Part shown: positions 23,880-35,368 of the stretch, in pieces
How positions within the stretch are numbered: the first letter of the stretch is position 1
Layout: every line of letters starts with the position of its first letter
Assembly: GCA_027579435.1 (NCBI GenBank)
Contig: JANBPK010000944.1
Coordinates: forward strand, 18,905-82,904
Direction: 5' to 3'
Source of the DNA: Candolleomyces eurysporus
Taxonomy: Eukaryota > Basidiomycota > Agaricomycetes > Agaricales > Psathyrellaceae
DNA: 64,000 nucleotides
The notes under the pieces: generated by a model
Told to the model about the DNA's origin: nothing
What the model saw: the letters and a program-made list of their open reading frames with translations, nothing else
The model's database searches: none
Program-made: the position numbers and the translations under genes

Positions 23880-25584
23880 CGGTTTTGTCGGACGGTTGCA
23901 GGGAGGTTGGTCAGTCCTGTTGGTGTCCGGAGAGGAGACAGCAAATGGGTGGTTCCGTTGGGGTCAACAAGACATTCCAAAAAGCGAACGACTTTATGTC
24001 AATGAGAGTTACCCAGTTCCAGACTGCTTACGTTCAATGTCAGAAAAATTCGGTTAACACGGCGAAAAGGTACCTGCGATTGATTCCGTGTGGGAGTTTG
24101 AATCGCATCAATTCATATCCTGACGATCGCGAGAAGCACCAGACCTGGATGCTTCTGCTGAGGCGTCTGTTAGAAGATTGATTGGAAGGTACCGATGTAA
24201 GGCTGATAGTCATCCAGGAACGGTCGGAGCAACCCTACATCCCTGACACTGAGTCCGAGTACGAAGAGCCTGTCAAAGAGCAGTAGATGGAACGAGCAGA
24301 TCCGAGGAAGCTTTGTGCCGATGAATACGAGCAGAGCGAGATATCCACTGCTCGGTGAGGGCATGAGGCATGAGGGCACACACATAGGAGACTTCGATAC
24401 GTAAAGGGAAACAAATCGACCGAAAAGAGTGGATGTCCACATGCTCTCACTAAGCGTCGGCAAAATCAAAACCAGCAAGATCGACAAATGGATGAGGACG
24501 GCCGTAGGACAGGTTAAATCGGTCGTCGTGAGTGGCCGTGGCCGTGGCCGAGGGAAGAGAGCCAAGCAATCGCAAGTCAGCGAAATTGGAGACGGCATAT
24601 TGGGAGGGGCTCGATTTGTGAACTTTTGATTCGCGTCACTACCATTCATCCACAGATCGATGCCCACCATTCGTCAGCAATTGCAGCCAAAGGTAACACT
24701 GGGTTAGATATCAGTGTAGATGTATTATTGCTGACCTCTTGAGGCCGCGTATGACGGGAGTCGGATAACACTCCCCTGGGTAACTTCTTGGAACGTCGGT
24801 GTTTTGAATATTCGCCACCAGGCACGGACAAGCACCCTTATGACCGCCGTCCCCCGAACTCCAAAGTTTGGCCGGAAAAAGGGCTATCGAGGACCCAAAG
24901 AGCGAACGTACGTCAGGGTATTAGTAGATTCAGATTCGTCCGTGGAATGAGGACTGATGCATCTATCCAGCGTGATCATGAATGTATCCATGCCCGTCCT
25001 ACTCATGAGTTCGGACATCGTCATCGATGAGAGTCATCGTCTCAGAGGGGAGATGGGATCAAACTGGATAGATGGAGATCCGAAGTATCTTTGAGCGGGT
25101 TTCCAAATAGAAACCAAAGTTTTCCTTGATCTCAAAGGCGTAACGTCAGGTGGATGGCGCATGTCAATCGAGGGGACTAGGTGCTCACTGGTACCTTCAC
25201 TAAGAAGGATCGATACCCTTGACAAGCAAAAGAGGAAACATCAGTGGACGATATGAAAGCCACGAGGATGGGTAGTCAGCTCCATGCGAACACCTGAATC
25301 TGCCCATATATCCAGGAAATGTGGGAGAGTGTACGGAACTTGGGGGAACTAAGAGGGGTGGAATAACACCAAAAAGCGTCCAGATAAGTCCTAATCATAG
25401 CGTAATTCTAGAAGAGGTGAAAATACAATTATCGATAAGCATATACAGTCGAAGTAGGATGCCAGGCTTGTGATACACGATGAACATTGGGCGAAAGTCG
25501 CATTGTCAAAAGGAGGGTCGGGTCGGGTCTGGTGGGTACTTGAACAGGGCTGGGTCTAATGGCGTGGGGTTGGGCTTGCGGTGA
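23880..25584. other. Unresolved region between the two peptide genes
   Basis: Minus-strand frames at 24170-24670 and 24640-25230 are open for 60-166 codons. They switch frame repeatedly and have intron-like GTCAGC and TACTAATAC words. One frame contains a hydrophobic run (VLIHLSILLVLILP). I could not assemble a consistent multi-exon protein or recognise a family. This could be a decayed gene or an intron-rich gene I cannot splice by eye. Confidence 0.3.
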
Positions 25585-25852
25585 TCACCAGCAAGGAGCA
25601 TAACGAGAGCAGGGCTGGAAGTGAATTATGGTGTCGGTCCTGGGGCACCGTCAGGGGGAAGTAAGGAGTAAACTTACCTCGGCCTCTGCATCACGAGCAA
25701 TAGCCCCAGAGTCGGGAACGGGACTGGCAACGACGGCGAGGCCTAAGTGACAGTGGATGCGGGTGAGCATGGGGAAGACAACAGAGGTAAGAGAACGCAC
25801 AATTTGACAAAACGAGAACAGCAACGGCGGTGATGACCTTGAAGAATTGCAT
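25585..25852 (-). CDS. Small secreted peptide precursor with alpha-factor-like tail (copy 2)
   Basis: Three exons: 25801-25852, 25678-25742 and 25585-25614, with introns of 58 and 63 nt (GTGCGT...CTTAG; GTAAGT...TCCAG). Both lie at the same codon positions and phases as in the gene at 23587-23879. The 48-residue product starts MQFFKVITAVAVLVLSNC (signal peptide, likely cleaved after VVA), then SPVPDSGAIA, the spacer RDAEAE and the tail PCSRYAPCW at the stop. RDAEAE resembles the Glu-Ala spacers trimmed by Ste13-type dipeptidyl aminopeptidase in alpha-factor precursors, and the tail has the two Cys and terminal Trp seen in several filamentous-ascomycete alpha pheromones. A TATAAATAG box stands 88 bp upstream. 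Role unproven. Confidence 0.75.
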
Positions 25853-27927
25853 GGTGAAGGAGAGAATTCGGCTGCCGCGAGCTAGTGAAAAACCTGAAGT
25901 TCCTGACTGGACAATGAGACCAGTTGACTTGGGCTCGACCTATTTATAATTTTTGCCTTGGGAAAAAACAATGTGCATTCTTTGTTTGACAGGACGAATC
26001 GAGTTGTACGGGAAGATGTGCCTTGGTCCGGACTTTCTTTCCCGATTTAGGCACGACGGTAGACCGTGCAAACTAATACCGAGGCTGCCTTAAATCCTCC
26101 AGCAATACTGAGAACGAGAATATTCCATCGCCAACTACTCGTGAGCTTTTTAGGCTTGAGACCTGAGTATTAAATTCTCTGCAAGGGGCCCAGTTAAGGC
26201 TCTCTAGGGGAATGGTTTTGCAGACAGATATCCTTGGCTCTTTCGTACAAAGTCCCCGAGTCTGATGGGACCCCTGACAAAATACTAATTTTGGACCGAT
26301 ACGGGATTGATGAACTGCCAAGACTTCGTCGGCGGCCAGGATCAATTTGAATTGGAAACGACGAGCGAAACCCTGTCGGACAGAACAATTGGACAGATGA
26401 CAGCAGCTTGGGAGGTTACGATTGCCAAAACGCTCATAAAATGCTTAGCCCACTGGCCTGAAACCCGTATTGCTGTCCAGTCGGGGCTACACATAGATCA
26501 GGGCGGCGGTCCTTACCTCAAAGTACGGTTTAAAGTGGTTCTGAGCTTCAACATATACACTCAGGGTGGCCATAGGGCTGGCCGGGAACTCACATGCAGT
26601 TTCCGACGGTGCCTTTGGGGTTTGTCCTCGATAGGTTGAAGATCTAAAGGTAACTCCTCCGTAGTGGAAACTCTTCGGCAGGTGTAGCGCGGGTGGTAAT
26701 GGTGGCGCGTTCGAGTGAAAGGTCTGCCGCACCAGCAGCCGGCTCCTCAATGATAGAATCAGCCTCGCTCGGAACCATAGTATTGGTACGATTGTGTCTC
26801 AGGCGACGAGGACTGCCAGTTGCCAACCTTGGTAGGCTTCGGCCATTCACATCAACGCCGAGGTGCTGAGAGGAAGACGAGATTGAGAGGGAGCACTCCG
26901 TCTCACGGTGCTGCATCTGCATCTTTGGGGAATGGCTGAAATACAAAGTGGACGTGGAGTGAGGACATTTCTTCCTTAGCTTTATTCCCTCCCGTGGCGC
27001 TTTGGAATGCGTCGCACTGACCAGCGTGTGTAAAAAAAAGAGTTTACAATGCAACATTTCTGAAGCCGATCAACATCAACTTCGCCCCCGATTTCACGGC
27101 ACATAGCTCATCTCCGTCGGACCTTTGTTACCGGTACAACCATTCACCAGATATACTTAATATGAGGGAATGACTGGCGCGTGTACTCCTGCTGCAGCTG
27201 CATGATCAACAGCTGTGACAGGTCCCAGGCAAGCCGTCCCCCAGCAACCATGAGCATCCTGAACAGGTGATTCAACATCACGTCGCCGAAGTACCTACGC
27301 TGCTCATAGATACAACATTACTTGTCAAGGGGACGCTGGCCCTTTTTATCATCCTTCAGCCTTCGATGTACCGGCTTCACCGTCTTGACCGCAAGGACGT
27401 GATAACCTCCCATTCGGGGGGGTTGAACGGAATAAACAGAGAAATATCCCTGTAACTGTAACGAGCTAATCAGCGAAGCAGGTGATGATAGAATTTTAGC
27501 GGGGTAGAACGTCGATATCCTTGAGCCCCGAAATGGTCGCTGGATACCTCGATGATTTGCTAGACCTCGAGAACGAATCAAGAACGCCATTACGATCCAT
27601 GATATCTGATACATCCTAACTCGAGTCTTGCGCATGCCGGAACTGGTCAGGAGCGTGGGTAGGTGGGTACTTAGGTAGGTAGTCAACTAGTCACGGCGCA
27701 AGGTCTCATTCCGGAACGGGCCTAGTAACCCGCCGACTTCTGTCGGAATAGACTGGGCCCAACGTTTGCTCAACGTCGCCCACTTATCGATCATCCTCGA
27801 AGAGAACGAAGAGAAACTTTATTCGGCAGTGGCATATACATGGCCATGGGAAGAAAGGAAGCCGAGACTTGATGTTGGGATGGACTGGGAAGTATGTAAA
27901 TGGAGCTACGTGACTACTTTCAGATGC
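25853..27927. other. Intergenic; one unrecognised open frame
   Basis: A minus-strand frame at 26644-27057 is open for 137 codons (starts MLHCKLFFLHTLVSATHS, ends EEFPLRRSYL) but matches nothing I know and has a weak leader. A plus frame at 26307-26639 is likewise anonymous. Otherwise nothing is recognised. Confidence 0.3.
25940..25948 (-). promoter_or_regulatory. TATA box of peptide gene copy 2
   Basis: The minus strand reads TATAAATAG, 88 bp upstream of the ATG at 25852, a near-consensus TATA element. The peptide gene copy at 23587-23879 shows no equally good box. Confidence 0.6.
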
Positions 27928-28982
27928 TTACAGGCACTGGGAATAGAACTGGTTAAGCGCCTGGCAGGTGGATCCGGACTGGCAACAAGTCGCACCACTC
28001 CAGCCCTGACCCCCGCACTGACCGTAGCGGGCAGCACAGTTTCCGCTGGGAGTCGGAGTAGGGGTATTGGAGGTCGTACTCGTGGGTGGGCTGGTGGTGG
28101 TGGTGGTGGTGGTGGTCGGTGGATTGCTGACCCCCTCGTTGATGGCACGGGTCCAGAAGTCCCAGGTTTGGGTGGCCATCCAGTTTTGACCGCTAGGCGA
28201 ACCGATGTGATCTCCTCCGTGAGCGATCCACCAAACGGGATACCCAGCACCGCACGAGTACTCCGTCTTCATGTAGTTGCTGTCGGCGCCACGAGGGGGC
28301 TCTGGGGCGTTCTTGGACTGGCAGCCATTGACGCGAAGGTATCGATCACGAAGTCCACGGCCCTGGCTGACATTGAGAACGGAGTCTTGCACACCGTGGA
28401 TACCAAGGTAGGCAATCTTGGTCTCACCACCGCTGCAACCGCTGAGCTGTGCACCTGCGATAACCGACACGGCGCGGAAGACGTCTGCGCAGTGCACACA
28501 ACGTCAGAAGGAAGCTCAGAGATGAGATCGTGGTACTTACTAGCGTGAGAGCAAGCGAGCGAGTACGACATTCCACCCCCATAACTGAAACCAGTTGCGA
28601 AGATTTGTTTCTCATCGACGCACAGGGTGTTCCGCATCTCCGTCAAGATCTGATCAACGAAGGTCGTGTCACGGTTGTTGGTGTTAGCCCAACCACTGTC
28701 GAGGCCGTTGGGGGCGACGAAGATCGCAGACTCTCTGGCGAGGTCACGGAGACCGTAGTAACCGGGGGCGACGTTGTTCATATTACCACCCAGCCAGTGG
28801 AAGCCGAATATGAGTTTATACTCCTTGTTGGGATCGTAATTGGCGGGAACCTGGAGGATGTACTGTCGGTTGCCGACGGATTTAGTCCCGCTCGAAGGTG
28901 GGCTCCTGCCGCAGCCCGCGGTGGCGGCAATAGCACCCTGAAAGGCTGCAGCAAGGACGAGGAGAACGGTGACAAACTGCAT
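27928..28982 (-). CDS. Secreted CE1 feruloyl/acetylxylan esterase with C-terminal CBM1
   Basis: Two exons with an intron at about 28498-28550 (GTAAGT...GCGCAG). The ATG at 28980-28982 starts a signal peptide ([19 protein letters not shown]), then [12 protein letters not shown]. The alpha/beta-hydrolase domain has [25 protein letters not shown], the nucleophile elbow [17 protein letters not shown] (likely Asp) and AHGGDH (likely His). A Thr/Pro linker, from an ACC-rich tract near 28095-28120, leads to a CBM1 with [15 protein letters not shown] and the end QFYSQCL. This is the LpqC/feruloyl-esterase branch of CE1, which removes ferulate or acetate from plant xylan outside the cell while the CBM1 binds cellulose. 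A GTATAAGT motif lies about 80 bp upstream. All catalytic motifs are present. Confidence 0.92.
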
Positions 28983-30586
28983 GGTAGAGACGCTAGGCGG
29001 GGTACTGGTGAGCCAATGTGCCGGCAGAAAGTGCAAAAGAGAATTGACCCATTGAGGCTAACTTATACCGACAGAGGAACTCGAGAATGGGATCTCGAGG
29101 AGCATTGAACCTTGGTTCATCCGAATTTGCGCCCATTTGTACCATGGTGTTGACCACGGGATGGTGCCAAATTGTTTAGGCCACCTGTGCTTTGCGCGGC
29201 TGCAGATACATGGAGGCTAGAAGATCGACCTCGGATGATTGGGCGCGACGCTCGCGCGCGGACAGTTTGCCTAACTGGGCGGAACTACGTCACGACAGCA
29301 CGATAAACACTCTCATCGGCAGGCAAAAGGCAAAAACGCACGTATGTCTTCCCAGCCATGTTAAATCTGAATGCCTCGTTGATTGGAAGCGTGTAATCCT
29401 CTTTTCCGCAGCGTCGAAACGGATTGAACATCCGCTGCGCGATGCGGAGAGACAGCCTATCACCGCATGTCAATGGACCACTTCTGAATCTTTCCCCATG
29501 ACCACTTGGATCTTTGCGAGCCACGACTAGTATGACATGTGAGGTTTATCTTGAAGCGTCACAAGTAATTCTCGAGGCAAAAGCCTCGTACCACGAATCC
29601 TTCCATGCCTTTATCTCGGACACTTAATATAAAATAAGCACTCTGCGGTTGGTGGTGTTATCGTAGAGGACGTCGGCGGGACTATTATAGACGTCTTGTT
29701 TTCTCCTTCAGAAAATTTCGGCAAATCCCATAGTGCTTCTTCATAATCTCGTCCTCATCGCGTGCTCGTCATCCTCGACGTTGGCACCACGAATGCTGTA
29801 TCCCTCTATTTCTATGCCTGAGCCGCCACCATTTTGCGTTGTTATCCTATCTAGTACAGATTCAATATTTCGAAGGATTTTAACTGTAGTTTAATGAATT
29901 CAAAGAGGTGAAGAAAATGGTAGATAGGACAGATGGGAAGCAAAAGAGATAACTTTAGCTCGTTCTCGTTGGTTAGGTATGAATAAGAGAAAACACATGA
30001 CGAATTGTACCCCAGATAGGGCCTGCACAGTATCTGCCTTCCGTATGGGCATTCGACATTTCGCCGGAGATAAACTTCAGAGGTGATCACGCTGGTGATG
30101 AATCTCCACACAAGGAGTCAGGAAACGACGCGTGCACAAAACGATTCTCCCGGTAGTACTACTTACCATTCGTGGCAGGTCCATCTTTCCAGTGATCCAG
30201 AGAATGCTAGTGCTGAGGCTGCCCTCTTCAGCATTCTCACGGGATTCCGAAGCGGTTCTCGTAGTCGTGATCAGTTTCGAAGAGTTGTACTTCCTCGATT
30301 CTCAGTTAATAGACTTGAAACAGTATTCATGGCTGTTTGTACAAAGCTTATGTATCAGAGTCTCCTCCGCGCGAGCCGCACCCATTTTTCCGAGGTCAAT
30401 CTTGCGACATCTAGTCGTATGCCTGAGGTGGTTGGCGTCCTCGGAAGATTCAAGACGGGCGCGGCGGGCGCGGGGGTCACCTTGCTTATCTTTGTACGAA
30501 CAGCTAAAATTTCTCGGAGAGAATCCGGAGCCCTTGCACTACTTAATGACCTTCAGCCATCGTCTTACTAGCTCAGTGCTTCCACC
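28983..30586. other. Intergenic between CE1 genes
   Basis: This is the divergent upstream region of two esterase genes. Two overlapping plus-strand frames at 30083-30590 end at the next gene and have no domain; they look like chance frames. No repeat or RNA gene was seen. Confidence 0.4.
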
Positions 30587-31870
30587 ATGATTTTCACCCT
30601 TGTCCTAGTTTCTGCTCTTATATTCAACTCAGCCAGAGCCGTTCCGCCTTTCGGTCAATGTAAGTTGATTTTGGGCTTGAGTTCCCGCCCGCCAGTCTGA
30701 TTCCAACCTATGTAGGTGGCGGTCAGGGCTACGCTGGTTCGACCGAGTGTGACTCCGGATACGTCTGCACCAAACTCAACGATTGTACGTTTGGAATCTC
30801 GCCGCTAGAAATACCTGCCCTCACAAAATCGTTGCAGGGTATTCGCAGTGCCTGCCTGGAAGCAATACAGCTGTGCCAACCACCAGCACTCCGACGACGA
30901 CACCAACATTCACTCCGACGACGACGACGACGACTAGCACCTCGACCGGGACAGCAGGGCCTCCGGCAGCTAGCATCCCAGCTGGAGCTCTGACTCGGTT
31001 GAGCAACTTTGGAACGAACCCTTCAAACGTTGCGATCTATGTGTATAAGCCTTCGAGCGTGAAGCAGAACCCCGGCTTGCTCCTTGCTTTGCACCCATGT
31101 GGCGGCACTGCCCAGGTACCAGAACATGATCTTCATTATCCATTCGTACTTTCTAACTCTATTCCGGCTACATTTAGCAATATTTCAGCGGTTCTGGGTT
31201 CCGTCAGCTCTCTGACCAACGAGGCTTCATTGTCATCTATGGTTCTGCCGCAAACGATCAGAACTGTTGGGACGTCACTGGCGCGAATTCGCTCACCCAC
31301 GACGGTGGGGGCGACTCTAGAGGTCTGGCCTCTGCAGTGCGCTATGCCTTATCTAACTGGGGCATCAACCCTGACAAAGTCTTCGTCACTGGTACCTCCT
31401 CTGGCGCGATGATGACGAACGTTATGGCGGGCGTATACCCTGAGCTCTTCAGAGGAGGTGCTGTGTTCGCCGGCGTTGCGATGGGTTGCCTGTCCCGAGG
31501 CAACGCTCCCGTCTTCCCTGCAGACCCGTGCGCAGCTGGACAGGTTAGCCGCACTGCACAACAGTGGGGCGACCGCATTCGCCAGGCTTATCCAGGATAC
31601 ACTGGACCCTATCCTAAGATGCAGCTGTGGCACGGAACATCGGACCCTGTCCTCAACTTCACCAACCTCAACGAAGAGGTCAAGCAGTGGACTAACATCC
31701 ATGGGTATTCCCAAAGTGCGACAACGACAAGCAACGGCGTTCCTCGTCAGAATTGGTCTAAGGCGGTGTATGGGTCGGGCCTCGTGGAGGGTTATACGGG
31801 TCAGGGATCTGGTCACGGTTTGCCGGAGTCTGGTACTGAGTCGACGGCGATTGATTGGTTCGGATTGTGA
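30587..31870 (+). CDS. Secreted CE1 esterase with N-terminal CBM1 (acetylxylan/feruloyl esterase, PHB-depolymerase fold)
   Basis: The ATG at 30587 gives the signal peptide MIFTLVLVSALIFNSARA, then VPPFGQC. Short introns interrupt the CBM1 (GGQGYAGSTEC, GYVCTKLND, WYSQCLPG). A Thr-rich linker leads to the catalytic domain: IPAGALTRLSNFGTNPSN, LLLALHPCGGTAQ, QRGFIVIYGSA, the nucleophile elbow GTSSGAMM, LWHGTSDPVLN (Asp region) and GQGSGHGLPESG (His region), ending AIDWFGL. The intron after CGGTAQ removes about 55 nt. This CE1 subgroup deacetylates xylan or releases feruloyl groups; the sequence does not tell which. Its closest relative here is the convergent gene at 33232-34551, with the same domain order and the same intron sites. 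Confidence 0.92.
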
Positions 31871-32514
31871 CGGATTGGACTTTTGTGTCAAGTATTATGC
31901 GTCCAGATGTTTAATTACAACGACTTCGGCCGAACTTCGACTCTGGAGAGCTTTCCGTTGATAATCAGGTGAAGGGTGAGTCTCGCTCCCCTCTCCCCAT
32001 CTGCTGGGCGGCCTTGGCTATGGCGCAAAGTTTTGAACATTTCTTTGCAAATACGTCTGCACTACCAGACGCTTTGTGCTCCACTTGTACTCACTGCTGC
32101 GATCTCCCTCGAAGACTGGGCAAAAGATCGGCACCGACCTTGTGTTTGGCCTTAGCAAGCTGTTGACTCTCTAAAGGTTATGAAGCGACTGGCAGCGATT
32201 GCTATAATACACCTCTGGCAGCTCATGTCATCCGATAGCTTCGTCTTCTCTCTCTCACGCCTCAGGCTAATATGACGCCTGGTAATATGGTGGCGCCAAA
32301 ACAACCAATACACTTAGGTCTAGGTAGGCCTTTTCTACCTCTGTGATCTGGGGTGACGTTGGATTGACAACTGGTGTAAGATGTTGAACTGTCTCTGAGG
32401 ATCTGCTGACATATTTGCAAAACGCCAAGTTTTCGATTATACATACACCCTATGCATGCTTAATGGTCATCTTTGCGGAAGTTTCATGACTGGAGAAGCT
32501 ACTGGTATTGTACA

Positions 32515-33015
32515 ACCTTTACAGACGACCAACCGATTCTGATCCTTCGAGTATCAGTGTATCAGCCGGACGGGTACCTCTATCCTCTAATGTTCTCTTC
32601 TTCTTCCCTGTGCTTCTCTTCCATACTTCATCGCAACAATATCCCCAGCAAACGAGTATGATCACCTTCTCCTCCTATTGCCTGACTAGCTGACTTGTGT
32701 GGACTCTCACCGAGGGCGCCTACGATATTCAAGAAATGTCTGCACCCTGGTTAGCCGGGATGTATTGATGAACGATTATGAGAGGAGTCTGTTTCAGTGT
32801 TTAAAGAGGGATGCCGAGGATGAGCCACTTATGTCAAGTGTCTGTTTTATTTCTTACTCGTACATGTTCTTTGTTTCTCTTTCGGGATTTACCGAAGTGG
32901 AGAACCCAAGTTCTCTTTCGAAGATGGAAGGAGAAAGACCATATATAGTATGCGCTCAATTTGCATTTGAATCTGATGGAGAAGGGTTCGATGAAGCTTG
33001 ATAAGCGGGATTTGA
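32515..33015 (+). pseudogene. ACH1 3' fragment, inverted degraded copy
   Basis: The plus strand retains pieces of the last exons of acetyl-CoA hydrolase: RPTDSDPSSIS (cf. RPTKSDPTGIS), a stretch reading like APTIFKKCLHPG, then YERSLFQCLKRDAEDEP (cf. [17 protein letters not shown]) and finally LNLHLNLMEKGSMKLDKRD (cf. FKFHLNLMEKDSMKVDKWD). Stops and frameshifts separate them, and the rest of the gene is missing. It is the ACH1 side of a third, inverted FunK1-ACH1 segment. Confidence 0.8.
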
Positions 33016-33231
33016 ATGTTCTCGAGGTACGTGTGAGGCGTTTGTAGAGGAAGAGAAGAGACAATAAATGTGTGCTGTATCGGCTCAGACAGACACCTAA
33101 TCTGGTTGTTAGTATACATAGAGGAGTATCGCTAGATATTCGACGTCAATGTGCAACTCTGAATGAACCTGGAGTCCACGTCTGGCTCTAATTAGTATTC
33201 TTCATAGACACGCAAACCTCGAGTCGTACCT

Positions 33232-34551
33232 TTACACCAGCCCGAAGAAATCGAGCGCAACTGCCTCCTGCCCAGAACCGGACTCTGGCAAACCGTGACC
33301 TGCGCCCTGGCCCGAGAATCCCTGGACCTGTCCAGTGCCGTATACTGACTTGGTCCAGTTATTCCTGGGCGTATTCTGCTGAACGCTGGTGGCGGTCTGC
33401 GAAATCCCATGAACGTTCGTCCACTGCTTTATCTCCTCTGCCAAGTTGTTGTAATTCAGCGCTGTATCTGCGGTCCCGTGCCAAAACTGCAACCTAGGAT
33501 AGGGACCGGTATATCCTGGGTAAGCCTCCCTAGCCCTATCACCCCACACCTGGGCGGTCTGGTTCTTCCTACCAGCTTGGCAGTCGTCCATGGGGAACTG
33601 CGGCATGTTGGCGGTGAGACAGCCAAGTGCGCTTCCAGCGAAAGCCGCTCCACCCTTGAAAAGGTCAGGATAGGCACCTGAGAGGACGTTGACCATCATA
33701 GCTCCGGAAGAGGTACCGACAACGAAAACTTTCTCGGGATCGACGTTCCAGTTGCTAATGGCGTACCGAACGGCATTAGCAATACCAAGGGAGTCACTGC
33801 CACCGTTGTGAGTGAGAGAGGCACGGGAGGTGATGTCCCAGCAGTTCATGTCGTTGGGAGCCTGGCCGTAAAGAACGACGAAGCCTCGTTGATCGGCCAG
33901 AGCGCGGAATTGTGTGCCGGAGAAGTAGGCCTATGGATGATAATTTATCAAGCTCTGTTCGTAGAAGAGAGGCGTAGGATGTGGTGACATACCTGTGCAG
34001 TGCCACCACAGTAGTGGAGAGCGACGAGGAGAGCAGGGTTGGGACCTTTGACGTTGGTAGGTCTATAAACATTCATACCGATGTTGGTAGGGTTGGTCCC
34101 GAAGTTCCTGAGAGGCGTCATAGTACCAGCTGGGATGCTCATAAGCGGGTTAGAGGACGGAACAGGTCCACTAGTGGAAGTCGTGGTGGGAGTGGGAGTG
34201 GGAACAATCGTTGTTGGGACACTCGGCGTGGTTGTCGTCGGAGCGGCCGTGGTAGATGCCCCACCAGGCTGGCATTGTGAATACCCTAAGCATACGTGCT
34301 ATGGCGTCAATATCCATAGATCATGGTGGCTGATATACCCTCTTACAGTCATTCAGCTTCACACAAGTGTAACCAGGATCGCATTGTGTTGAGCCAGTGT
34401 ATCCAGTTCCACCGCCTATAGAGGTTGGGTGAGTGATCAGCGCTCGACAGCTCAAGCAAGGATGTCCCTTACATTGGCCGTACGGCGGCACGGCGAAAGC
34501 GGGAATGACGAGTGACAGTGTAGCAAGGGTAATAAGAGTGGGAGAAACCAT
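33232..34551 (-). CDS. Secreted CE1 esterase with N-terminal CBM1, paralogue
   Basis: The ATG at 34549-34551 gives MVSPTLITLATLSLVIPAFA then VPPYGQC. The CBM1 (GGTGYTGSTQC, GYTCVKLNDC) is split by introns, followed by a Thr/Pro linker. The catalytic domain has IPAGTMTPLRNFGTNPTN, LLVALHYCGGTAQ, QRGFVVLYGQAPNDMNCWD, GTSSGAMMVNVLSG, FWHGTADTALN and GQGAGHGLPESG, ending ALDFFGLV. All CE1 catalytic motifs are kept and the frame is clean, so it looks functional. It is tail-to-tail with its paralogue at 30587-31870. It sits between the ACH1 fragment (32515-33015) and the spacer block (34850-35290), where the intact paralogous segment has no esterase. That suggests it was inserted there by duplication. 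Confidence 0.92.
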
Positions 34552-34589
34552 TCTGTTCGTGTTAATGAGCAGATCTTGAGACTCTAACC

Positions 34590-34599
34590 TCCTTATATA
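34590..34599 (-). promoter_or_regulatory. TATA box of CE1 paralogue
   Basis: The minus strand reads TATATAAGG about 40 bp upstream of the ATG at 34551, the usual place for a TATA element of a strongly regulated secreted-enzyme gene. Confidence 0.55.
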
Positions 34600-34849
34600 C
34601 TGATTTGTTAACCGAGCTCTTCCCGAAGATGATTTCCATTCTCTTCTAAGCTAATTTTGCAGTATGCTTTCGTACAGATCTCCTTCCGACGCTCGCCAGT
34701 TGAATGAAAGCGTTTACAATTCCTGTTTCACGAAACGGCTGACAGCGCTTTGTGGGTCGAGACCGCAAGCGCCAGACAACTTGAATGCATTGGCTATAGT
34801 AAAGGTCACAGTCGTCCTTCCGTTACGAAGAGCAGTCCGCTAGGACCTG

Positions 34850-35290
34850 AACTCAACAGCTTCGGTGCCGTAGCATTCTTGTGGCATTTTGTCCGGAATC
34901 TTTTTCTCAGGTGTCAATATCAGAATAGACAAATGCCAGAATCGGCGATTTTCTCCCCTGAGCTTCTCGCCCTCATGTCCGAAAATTGCTCAGGCCAATC
35001 TTATTATTTTGACCCAGGTCTGTCCGTTTTTTCTTCCGGTTGCAAAACAGAATCAACAAAAATGTGCGTAGAAAGTGCCTCAGGCTTTTTCTAGGTCTCC
35101 TTACCACAGTCGCTACGGTACACTTCAAGAATTGCGACCCTATCCCGGAGAATCGATCACAACTTTCCTCGGATACAGATGTACGCACCCATCGGCACCG
35201 GATTGTCATATGGCTGAAGGGATACCAGTTTCAAGACCGACGAGCTAAGCGAACCATCGATGGAGCTACAAAGAATAAGCTTCAACGCTT
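34850..35290 (-). repeat. Inverted copy of the FunK1-ACH1 spacer block
   Basis: Read on the minus strand, this aligns with 10030-10520 (CAGCCATATGACAAT, GTATCCGAGG, GATCGATTCTCCGGGA, TTCGGACAT, GACAAAATGCCAC, GGCACCGAAGC). It lies between the ACH1 fragment (32515-33015) and the FunK1 remnant (36440-36620), in mirror order to the intact locus. Confidence 0.6.
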
Positions 35291-35368
35291 CTGAGTTTGA
35301 TTCGTTACTGCCTCATTCAAAGGCTCGTCTTCTCAAGACGGAGTAATTCGGTGAAGAAGGAGGGCGGA

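Noticed and set aside
23587..25852. Peptide genes as MSDIN-type (amatoxin/phallotoxin) RiPP precursors or CaaX lipopeptide pheromones
   Set aside because: They have signal peptides, lack the MSDIN-type leader and proline-flanked core, and end in PCW rather than a CaaX box.
27766..28548. A 260-codon plus-strand Gly-rich frame
   Set aside because: Antisense to the Thr linker and CBM1 of the same esterase; the Gly run is the complement of ACC codons.
28530..29108. A 192-codon plus-strand frame over the esterase
   Set aside because: It is the antisense shadow of the CE1 coding exon at 27928-28982.
30083..30590. Two long plus-strand frames just before the CE1 gene
   Set aside because: They overlap in different frames, lack recognisable content and run into the esterase promoter; likely chance open frames.
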